DNA from: Ideonella sp.
GTDB taxonomy: Bacteria > Pseudomonadota > Gammaproteobacteria > Burkholderiales > Burkholderiaceae_C
Direction of reading: 5' to 3'
Assembly: GCA_015075545.1 (NCBI GenBank)
Contig: JABTUC010000003.1
Coordinates: 1 to 64,000, forward strand
DNA length: 64,000 nucleotides
Positions 57,556-64,000 of this stretch are shown here, piece after piece (position 1 is the stretch's first letter; the number at the start of each line of letters is the position of its first letter). The position numbers were made by a program, and so were the translations under genes. The notes beneath the pieces are model-generated. The model was not told where the DNA came from. It ran no database searches and was given only the letters and a program-made list of their open reading frames with translations.

Positions 57556-59415
57556 TCATCGCAACCTCGCCCGGATGATGAACGGGTCGGACTCGCGCCC
57601 CTCGTACAGCGCGTCGACCAGCGCCGCGCGCTGCTGCAACACGGCGCGCTGGTTGATCGAGTTCTTGTCGGTGAGCTCGCCGCGGTCGATCGACGGCGGC
57701 TCGGCGAGCAGGTGGATGCGCTCCAGCCGGGTCGCACTGCCGGTGGCCTGGGCGGCCAGGCGCTCGAGCATGGCCTGGAAGTGCGCGCGCACGGCCGGGT
57801 GGTGCAGCACCTCGGGCACCGGCGTGTCGTTGCCGCAGCCGGCGATGGCTCGGCAGGAGTCGAGCCGCGGGAAGATCAGCGCACCGACGGTGTCGCGGTT
57901 GAGCCCGGTGATCACCGCGTCCTGCACGCACGGGTCGCCTGCCTCGATGATGCGCGCGCGCAGCGGCCCCACGCTGACGAAGGTGCCGGTGGACAGTTTG
58001 AAGTCCTCGGCGGTGCGGCCGTCGAAAAGCAGGCCGCGCTGCGGGTCGGCGGCGTCGATCCAGCGCACCGCGTCGCCGGTGCGGTAGAAGCCCTCGTCGT
58101 CGAACGCCTCGCGCGTGGCCTCGGGTGCGCGCCAGTAGCCGGGCATCACGTTGGGGCCGCGAAAGCGGATCTCGGTCTTGTCGCCCTCGCGCACCAGCTT
58201 GACCTCGACGCCGGGCACCGGCAGCCCGATGTGGCCCGAGCGGTTGTCGGTGCCAACCGCGAAGGTGCACGACGGCGCGGTTTCGGTCATGCCCAGGCCG
58301 GTGATGATGCGCAGGCGCTCGCCGATGGCGGCCGCGCCGTGCGCGTCGAGCTGATCCCACACCGCCTGGCTGAGCGCGGCGCCGGCGAACATGAATGCCT
58401 GGCAGCGCGCGAACAGCGTGCGCCGCAGTTGCGCGTCGCTGTCCATCGCGCGCGCGATCTCCTCGAAGCCCTTGGGCACGTTGAAGTACACGGTGGGCGA
58501 GATCTCGCGCAGGTTGCGCAGCGTCTCGCCGATGCCCGCCGGCGTCGGCTTGCCGTCGTCGATGTACAGCGTGCCGCCGTTGGCCAGCGCGATGCCCACG
58601 TTGTGGTTGCCGCCGAAGGTGTGGTTCCACGGCAGCCAGTCGACCAGCACCGGCGGCGCTTCCGACAAGAAGCGCATGCACTGGCGCAGCATCTGCTGGT
58701 TGGCGCACCACATGCGGTGCGTGTTGATCACGCCCTTGGGCGCCTTGGTCGAGCCCGACGTGAACAGGAACTTGGCGATCGTGTCGGGGCCCACCCGGGC
58801 GTGCGCGGCGGCAACCGAGGCGCCGGGCACCGCGCGCAGCAACTCGGCATAGCGACGCACCGGCCGCTCGGCGAGCTCGCCGGCGGCCAGCACCACCGGC
58901 GTGTCGGCCGGCACCGCGGCGGCGATCGCCTTGTCGTAGGCCGGGTCGCCGGCGAACACCAGGCCCGGCGTGACCGTGCCGAGGATGTGCCTGAGCTTGG
59001 CGTGGTCGTTCGACAGCAGCGAGTACGCCGGCGACACCGGGACGAACGGCACGCCGACCCACAGCGCGCCCATCGCCAGCGTGAGGTGCTCGAGGCTGTT
59101 CTCCGACAGGATCGCCAGCGGCCGCTCGGGCGAGAGCCCGGCATCGAGCAGCGCCTGGCCGACCGCGTGCGCGTGCTGCAGCATCTGCGCATAGGTGATC
59201 GGCTGCCAGCGGCCGGTGCCGTCGCGCCGCGCGACGAAGGCGCGGTCGGGCGCCTCGCGCGCCCAGCGCTCGAGATGGTCGGTCAGCCGCGGCGGGTAGG
59301 CGCCCAACGGCTCGGTCGAGCGCAGCACCGTGCTGCCGTCGGCGCGCTGCTCGATCGCCGCCTGCAGGCAGCCGCCCACCGATGCGTCGCGTGCCGGCAC
59401 GGCAGCCATCGGCAT
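57556..59415 (-). CDS. Feruloyl-CoA synthase-like AMP-forming ligase
   Basis: 619 residues of the acyl-adenylate family. The AMP-binding P-loop is FTSGSTKAPKGVINTH; VDWLPWNHTFGGNHNVGIAL and the long N-terminal extension (LRSTEPLGAYPPRLTDHLER) are typical of feruloyl-CoA synthases. Activates a hydroxycinnamate or similar acid with CoA and ATP. One base separates it from the crotonase gene, so the two form an operon. Confidence 0.85.
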   Translation of the reverse strand: MPMAAVPARDASVGGCLQAAIEQRADGSTVLRSTEPLGAYPPRLTDHLERWAREAPDRAFVARRDGTGRWQPITYAQMLQHAHAVGQALLDAGLSPERPLAILSENSLEHLTLAMGALWVGVPFVPVSPAYSLLSNDHAKLRHILGTVTPGLVFAGDPAYDKAIAAAVPADTPVVLAAGELAERPVRRYAELLRAVPGASVAAAHARVGPDTIAKFLFTSGSTKAPKGVINTHRMWCANQQMLRQCMRFLSEAPPVLVDWLPWNHTFGGNHNVGIALANGGTLYIDDGKPTPAGIGETLRNLREISPTVYFNVPKGFEEIARAMDSDAQLRRTLFARCQAFMFAGAALSQAVWDQLDAHGAAAIGERLRIITGLGMTETAPSCTFAVGTDNRSGHIGLPVPGVEVKLVREGDKTEIRFRGPNVMPGYWRAPEATREAFDDEGFYRTGDAVRWIDAADPQRGLLFDGRTAEDFKLSTGTFVSVGPLRARIIEAGDPCVQDAVITGLNRDTVGALIFPRLDSCRAIAGCGNDTPVPEVLHHPAVRAHFQAMLERLAAQATGSATRLERIHLLAEPPSIDRGELTDKNSINQRAVLQQRAALVDALYEGRESDPFIIRARLR

Positions 59416-59416
59416 C

Positions 59417-60223
59417 TCAGCGCTTGCCGACCTTGGCCGCGCGCTTGTCGAGAAAGGCGCGCAGCCGCTGCTTGGCCTCGGGGGTGCCTTCGGCCACCGC
59501 CGCCATCAGCGACTCGGTGAGCAGTCCCTCGGTCATCGACTGGTCGGCGATGCGTGGCAGCGCGTGCATCACCGCGAAGTTGGACACCGGCGCGTTGCTC
59601 GCCGCGCGTTCGGCCAGCTCGATGCCGCGGGCCAGGCCTTCGCCCGCGGGCACCACGTACTGCGACAGGCCGGCGGCCAGGCCTTCGGCGGCGTCGTAGA
59701 CGCGGCCGGTCATCATCAGGTCGGTGACGCGCGCCACGCCGATCAGCCGCGTGATTCGCACCGAGCCGCCGCCGCCGAGAAAGAGGCCGCGCTGGCCTTC
59801 GGGCAGGCCGAAGTAGGTGGAGGCTTCGGCGACGCGGATGTGGCACGACGAGGCGAGCTCGAGCCCGCCGCCGACCACCGCACCGTGCAGCACCGCCACC
59901 ACCGGCACGCGGCCGAACTGGATGGCGTCGAACGCCGCGTGCCACATGCGCGAGTGCAGCACGCCCGCCGCGGTGTCGGCCTCCACCAGCTCCGACAGAT
60001 CGAGCCCGGCGCAGAAGTGCTCGCCCTCGCCGCTGAGCACGACGGCGCGCGTGGTCTCGGGCAGGTTGACGAAGCAGGTGTGGAGTTGCTGGATCAGCGC
60101 ATCGCTGAGCGCGTTGCGCTTGGCCGGGCGGTGCAGCCGCACGTGCGTGACGGCACCGCGGTGCGACGCGCGCAGCAGATCGAGCTGCGCCAGCACGCCG
60201 CCGGCCGGGGTGAACGAAGGCAT
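59417..60223 (-). CDS. Enoyl-CoA hydratase/isomerase (crotonase) family
   Basis: 268 residues. Oxyanion regions FCAGLDLSEL and GAVVGGGLELASSCH are intact; a single acidic residue in FGLPEGQRG occupies the catalytic loop. Probably hydrates the CoA ester made by the ligase. Whether it also cleaves (hydratase-lyase) cannot be told. Divergent from the amidohydrolase; the 72-bp promoter has an inverted repeat. Confidence 0.8.
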   Translation of the reverse strand: MPSFTPAGGVLAQLDLLRASHRGAVTHVRLHRPAKRNALSDALIQQLHTCFVNLPETTRAVVLSGEGEHFCAGLDLSELVEADTAAGVLHSRMWHAAFDAIQFGRVPVVAVLHGAVVGGGLELASSCHIRVAEASTYFGLPEGQRGLFLGGGGSVRITRLIGVARVTDLMMTGRVYDAAEGLAAGLSQYVVPAGEGLARGIELAERAASNAPVSNFAVMHALPRIADQSMTEGLLTESLMAAVAEGTPEAKQRLRAFLDKRAAKVGKR

Positions 60224-60256
60224 CTGCCGTTTCCTCGGGAAAAGCCCGTGAGATAG

Positions 60257-60280
60257 TTCGGTAGCTTAACAAGCCGAACC
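60257..60280. promoter_or_regulatory. Inverted repeat in the crotonase-amidohydrolase promoter
   Basis: GTTCGG and CCGAAC arms separated by 12 bp (TAGCTTAACAAG), in the 72-bp gap between divergent genes. The layout suits a MarR- or TetR-type repressor of hydroxycinnamate genes; no such regulator is in the window. Confidence 0.45.
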
Positions 60281-60295
60281 CTAGAGAGTGCCGCC

Positions 60296-61159
60296 ATGGA
60301 CACCGCCTCGCTGGTCGCGATCGACACCCACACGCACGCCGAGGTGTCGTGCTGGAACCCGTTCGACCACTACGGCGAAGAGTACGACCGTGCCGCCGAC
60401 AAGTACTTCGGCTCGAGCCGGCGGCCGACGATCGACGAGACGGTGGCCTACTACCGCGAGAAGCGGATCGGCTTCGTGATGTTCACGGTCGACTCCGAGT
60501 CGCAGCTCGGGCGGCGCCGCGTGCCCAACGAGGAGATCGCCGAGGCGGCGCAGAAGAACGCCGACATCATGATCGCGTTCGGCTCGATCGACCCGCACAA
60601 GGGCAAGCTCGGCGCGCGCGAGGCGCGCAGGCTGATCGAAGAGCACGGCGTCAGGGGCTTCAAGTTCCACCCCACCGTGCAGGGCTTCCTGCCGGCCGAC
60701 AAGATGGCGTGGCCGATCTACGAGGTGATCGCCGAACACAAGCTGCCGGCGGTGTTCCACAGTGGCCACTCGGGCATCGGCAGCGGCATGCGCTGCGGCG
60801 GCGGCCTGCGGTTGCAGAACTCCAACCCGATGCTGCTCGAGGACGTGGCGATGGCCTTCCCCGACATGCAGATCATCGTCGCGCACCCGAGCTGGCCGTG
60901 GCAGGACGAGGCGCTCAGCCTGGCGCTGCACAAGCCCAACATCTGGATCGATCTGTCTGGCTGGAGCCCGAAGTACTTCGCGCCGCAACTGGTGCAGTAC
61001 GCCAACACGCTGCTGAAGGACCGCATCCTGTTCGGCAGCGACTTCCCGCTGATCACGCCCGAGCGCTGGCTGGCCGACTTCGAGGACGCCGGCTTCAAGG
61101 ACAAGGTGAAGCCGCTGATCCTGAAGGAGAACGCCAAGCGGCTGCTCGGGCTGCAGTAG
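60296..61159 (+). CDS. Amidohydrolase-2 family protein
   Basis: 287 residues, TIM-barrel metal hydrolase. The HxH motif is DTHTHAEVS, further ligands are HSGHSG, HPSWPW and Asp in FGSDFPLITPERW. Relatives include decarboxylases (ACMSD-like) and the beta-ketoacyl-CoA hydrolase CouO of the non-lyase p-coumarate pathway. Next to a cinnamate-type CoA ligase and a crotonase, a CouO-like role is plausible (inference). Confidence 0.8.
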   Translation: MDTASLVAIDTHTHAEVSCWNPFDHYGEEYDRAADKYFGSSRRPTIDETVAYYREKRIGFVMFTVDSESQLGRRRVPNEEIAEAAQKNADIMIAFGSIDPHKGKLGAREARRLIEEHGVRGFKFHPTVQGFLPADKMAWPIYEVIAEHKLPAVFHSGHSGIGSGMRCGGGLRLQNSNPMLLEDVAMAFPDMQIIVAHPSWPWQDEALSLALHKPNIWIDLSGWSPKYFAPQLVQYANTLLKDRILFGSDFPLITPERWLADFEDAGFKDKVKPLILKENAKRLLGLQ

Positions 61160-61346
61160 GAGCGATAGGCCGCAGGCCCGAGACCGCCGGCCCGAGATTC
61201 GCAGGGCCGAATCACCGCCACCGGTAATCGATCGAAATCCGGGCGATCAGTTCACTCTGGTCGACCAGCGGCAGCGCCACCGCACGGCCGCGCCATGACG
61301 ATCACCGCCTTGCGCGGAGCTGCGATGGCGGGCCGCCGCCCGCGCC

Positions 61347-63005
61347 TCAGCGAGCGTCGGCGGCGACGATCGGCAGCACCTTGCCCTCGGAAGTCGCCGG
61401 CGGCGCGATCTTCAGCATGCTGGCCAGCGTCGGCGCGACGCCCGAGGTCTCGACGCGCTCGCTCACCATGCCCGGCTTCACCCAGTGCGGGCCGTAGAAC
61501 AGGATCGGCACGTTGGTGTCGTACGGGTGCGGTGAGCCGTGGGTGGTGGTCGAACTGCTGGAGGTGAACATCCAGTACGGCTTCAGCGCCACCTGCAGAT
61601 CGCCCGAGCGCTGCGCGTTCCACGACTTGCGCATCTGGTCGAACAGCGGCGCGCCGGCGCGCGTGTTGCCCGCCAGTTCGTCGCGCGTGTAGACCATCGC
61701 GATGCCCTCCTCCTTCAGCAGCAGCGCGCGAGCCTCCTCCTGCACGGCCAGCCGGTCGACCTTGCGCTCGTCGATCAGCCTGTGGTCGAGCACGAGCGCC
61801 GACGCCGAGAAGAACTTGGCCCAGGTACCGGCGCCGAACTTCTGCGCCAGAGCGGCGTTGACGCGCGCCAGCGTCTGGCTGGCGCTCTGCCGGCCAGCGT
61901 TGCGCCCCGCCGCGAGGCTGGTTTCGGGCGCTGGCATGAAGCCGTGGTCGGCGGTGAGCACCGCGACGTAGTTGTCCTTGCCGACCATGGCATCGAGGTC
62001 CTCGAAGAACGCCTGGAACAGCCGGTCGAGGTGCAGCAGGTGGTCGTGCGACAGGCGCGATTCGGCGCTGAACGCGTGGTTCACGTAGTCGTGGCCCGAC
62101 AGGCTCACGGTGAGGATGTCGGGCGCATCGTCCTGACCCAGCGCCTCGCCCTTGATGGCGGCGCGCGCGAACTGCAGCGCCATCTCGTCGACGAACGGGC
62201 TGCGCAGCAGCGCGCCGTAGTAGGCGCCGTCGGGCTTGTCCTGCGCGGCGCCCATCGTCATCGGCAGCCTGGCGCCCTTGATCAGGAACCACGGCTGCTC
62301 GTCGGGCAGCGACTGCGCGTAGGCCGCGTCGGCCAGCACCGGCTGCCACGACTGCTTGAAGTAGCGGTCGGCCGGCCTGGCGGCGTTAAACGCGTCGACC
62401 CACGCGGGGTGCTCCTTCATGTAGAAGGTGCTCGACGCGAACTGCCCCGACTTCGACATGTACATGTAGGCCGTGCAGGTCTTGCCGGCAGGCAGGATCG
62501 CACCGCGGTCCTTGCCCGAGATGCCGATCACCTTCGAGCGCGGGTTGCTGCGCTTGAGCACGTCGCCGACGGTTTCGACCAGCAGGTTGTTCGGGCTGGT
62601 GCCGTCGAGCTTGCCCGTGGGGTTGCCGATGTAGTGGTAGCGCGCGTCGCCGGTGCAGTACTGCACCTCGCCGGTCTCGAGGTTGCGCCAGTCGTTGCCG
62701 ATGATGCCGTGCCGGTAGGCATAGGTGCCGGTGAGCATGCTGGCGTGCCCGGCGGCGGTGACGGTGTACGCGTAGCCGTAGTGCGCATTCGCGAACCACG
62801 CGCCGCGATCGAGGAAGCGCGCCAGGCCGTCGGGCGCGAGCTGCTGCCGATAGTCGACCACCTGGCGCTGCGGCAGGCCGTCGACCGCCATGAACACCAC
62901 CAGCTTGGGCGGCGCGCTCTGGCCGATGGGCGCGTGGCCGCAGGCGGCGAGCGCGCCTGCGAGCAGCAGCGCAGAAAGGAAGCGGAACCGGTGCATCGAT
63001 CTCAT
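61347..63005 (-). CDS. PafA-like alkaline phosphatase/phosphodiesterase lipoprotein
   Basis: 552 residues, lipoprotein signal with lipobox ALAAC. Alkaline-phosphatase superfamily: Asp in VFMAVDGLPQ, nucleophile Thr in YTVTAAGHASMLTG, Asn in IIGNDW, then SLSGHDYVNHAFS and VLTADHGFMPAP. Matches PafA-type phosphomonoesterases, which release phosphate from organic esters in the periplasm. Confidence 0.85.
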   Translation of the reverse strand: MRSMHRFRFLSALLLAGALAACGHAPIGQSAPPKLVVFMAVDGLPQRQVVDYRQQLAPDGLARFLDRGAWFANAHYGYAYTVTAAGHASMLTGTYAYRHGIIGNDWRNLETGEVQYCTGDARYHYIGNPTGKLDGTSPNNLLVETVGDVLKRSNPRSKVIGISGKDRGAILPAGKTCTAYMYMSKSGQFASSTFYMKEHPAWVDAFNAARPADRYFKQSWQPVLADAAYAQSLPDEQPWFLIKGARLPMTMGAAQDKPDGAYYGALLRSPFVDEMALQFARAAIKGEALGQDDAPDILTVSLSGHDYVNHAFSAESRLSHDHLLHLDRLFQAFFEDLDAMVGKDNYVAVLTADHGFMPAPETSLAAGRNAGRQSASQTLARVNAALAQKFGAGTWAKFFSASALVLDHRLIDERKVDRLAVQEEARALLLKEEGIAMVYTRDELAGNTRAGAPLFDQMRKSWNAQRSGDLQVALKPYWMFTSSSSTTTHGSPHPYDTNVPILFYGPHWVKPGMVSERVETSGVAPTLASMLKIAPPATSEGKVLPIVAADAR

Positions 63006-63080
63006 CGGATCAGCTTAGCGCCGCCGCCTCGGCCCGCTGCGTAGTGGGAACCCTGGTCGGCGGGGCGCCCCCGCGGCCTG

Positions 63081-63875
63081 TCAGGCAGGCGCTGGTTCGG
63101 CGCCGACGCGCTGCGCCTGGTCGTCCCACGTCAGCCGATGCGGATCGAAGTCGGGCTGCAGCATCGGCTTGACCACTTCGAAGTACGGCGACACGTCGAA
63201 GTCGCGCGGCGCGAACAGGCTGTGATCGCGGATGTGCAGCAGCTCGCTGTGGCAGCGCCGCCCGGCCGCGTCGATCGCATCGCGGTACGTCACCTCGGGC
63301 AGGATGGGGTAGCGCACCTCCTGGAATGCCTGCGCGATCAGCGTCGAGCAGATCGCGCGCGTCGGGTCGCCGCTGCCGAAGGCGATCAGGCGGCGCCGCA
63401 GATGAAACGGCACCGGCGGCACCGGCAGCAGGTAGCGACCCAGGTCGAACAGGTTCTTCAGGTCGTAGCGGTGCCCGATCTGGCCGATCGCGAAATCGAC
63501 CACGCGGTCGATCTCGGCCACAGCCAAGCCATGCGGGCGGCAGATGCGGGTGTGCATGTGGCTGTAGGCTCGCAGCGGCACCGCGCGCACGCCGGCGCGC
63601 AGGTCGGCCTCGATCAGCATCGGCGTATCGGGCCCGCTGCCGCCGATGCGTCGCGCCGAGCCAACGAACAGCGTGGCGTGCGACCAGCTCGACTGCGTCA
63701 GGAACTTGATCGGCATGCTGATGCGCGACTCGCCTTCGACCAGCAGCACGTCGCCCGGGCGCAGCGTGGCCGCCAGCAGATCGGGCGGCACGATCGCCAC
63801 CATCGCGCCGTGCGGCCTGGACGCGCTCAGGTAAGCCGCGATGCGGTCGCCGAGGGTTTCGAGCAGCCGGTTCAC
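63081..63875 (-). CDS. YiiX/YebB-like permuted NlpC/P60 hydrolase
   Basis: 264 residues. Permuted papain-like fold: GDVLLVEG, catalytic His in SSWSHATLFVG and catalytic Cys in RAICSTLIAQAFQ. No signal peptide visible. Such proteins cleave amide bonds in cell-wall or lipid-linked substrates; target unknown. Confidence 0.8.
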   Translation of the reverse strand: MNRLLETLGDRIAAYLSASRPHGAMVAIVPPDLLAATLRPGDVLLVEGESRISMPIKFLTQSSWSHATLFVGSARRIGGSGPDTPMLIEADLRAGVRAVPLRAYSHMHTRICRPHGLAVAEIDRVVDFAIGQIGHRYDLKNLFDLGRYLLPVPPVPFHLRRRLIAFGSGDPTRAICSTLIAQAFQEVRYPILPEVTYRDAIDAAGRRCHSELLHIRDHSLFAPRDFDVSPYFEVVKPMLQPDFDPHRLTWDDQAQRVGAEPAPA

Positions 63876-63911
63876 AGCAGTCCGACCTCCTGCGCCCGCA
63901 CGGGGCGCGCC

Positions 63912-64000
63912 TCAGCCGACTTCGACGATGAGATCGGGGTCGAAGGCGGCGTTCTCGTTGACGCCGTTGCGAGCATAGCCGCGCGCATTGCAGACGACGC
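63912..64000 (-). CDS. Metallophosphoesterase, C-terminal fragment (gene continues outside window)
   Basis: The last 29 codons of a minus-strand gene: VVCNARGYARNGVNENAAFD then PDLIVEVG and TGA at 63912. The CN-RGY...EN--FDPDL pattern is typical of the C-terminus of calcineurin-like phosphoesterases. Too short for more. Confidence 0.55.
   Translation of the reverse strand, partial: VVCNARGYARNGVNENAAFDPDLIVEVG

Overview
The window is very GC-rich, densely coded DNA of betaproteobacterial type (most likely Burkholderiales, less likely Rhodocyclales; inferred from gene content and intergenic repeat style, no rRNA is present). Its left 38 kb is a chromosomal cluster for anaerobic breakdown of phenol and benzoyl-CoA. 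The rest carries regulators, lipoproteins, a hypoxia/polyhydroxyalkanoate neighbourhood, tRNA-Asp and a phenylpropanoid-CoA module.

Layout. 1-10.4 kb (minus strand): an ABC importer of the branched-chain/aromatic-acid type (livK-H-M-G-F) followed by two molybdopterin oxidoreductases, one an unusual PadB-like enzyme and one a formate dehydrogenase alpha subunit cut by the window edge. Two long copies of a structured non-coding repeat sit inside this gene string. 10.6-11.6 kb: a BadL-like acetyltransferase and a BadM-like Rrf2 regulator, divergent from the transporter. 11.6-15.2 kb (minus): korAB, a rubrerythrin-like protein and a RidA protein. 15.4-25.2 kb (plus): oah-dch-bcrC-bcrB-bcrA-bcrD, a 2,4-dienoyl-CoA-reductase-like iron-sulfur flavoprotein, two small unknown proteins and ferredoxin. 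25.3-27.5 kb (minus): an XylR/DmpR-class sigma-54 activator and a PPOX-fold protein. 27.9-35.1 kb (plus): phenylphosphate synthase (ppsA, ppsB, ppsC), one UbiD-family carboxylase, a Tm-1-like protein and a UbiX-like flavin prenyltransferase.

How it fits together. Phenol is phosphorylated by PpsABC and carboxylated by the UbiD/UbiX-type system to 4-hydroxybenzoate. After CoA activation and dehydroxylation (genes not in this window), benzoyl-CoA is reduced by BcrCBAD with ferredoxin recharged by KorAB, then hydrated and ring-opened by Dch and Oah. The usual Had dehydrogenase is not found here. Control signals are readable: a GG-N10-GC sigma-54 promoter with two upstream TTGATCAA-like activator sites ahead of ppsA, a perfect FNR-type box between korA and oah, and a shared GGTACC-centred palindrome in two divergent promoters that may be the BadM operator.

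35.1-38.2 kb (minus): hemerythrin, double GNAT, PaaD/MIP18-like and NnrS-like genes, suggesting nitric-oxide/denitrification stress handling. 38.3-45.8 kb: a CadC-like winged-helix/TPR regulator divergent from four exported or membrane proteins, including an RCC1-repeat lipoprotein. 45.9-57.1 kb: acetyltransferase, thioesterase, c-type cytochrome, an alpha/beta hydrolase-phosphoribosyltransferase-CBS set, histidine kinase, NarL-type regulator, a Crp/Fnr gene interrupted by an in-frame TAG, a phasin-like protein and PHA synthase. 57.3-64 kb: tRNA-Asp, feruloyl-CoA-synthase-like ligase, crotonase, amidohydrolase, PafA-like phosphatase, a YiiX-like hydrolase and a partial metallophosphoesterase.
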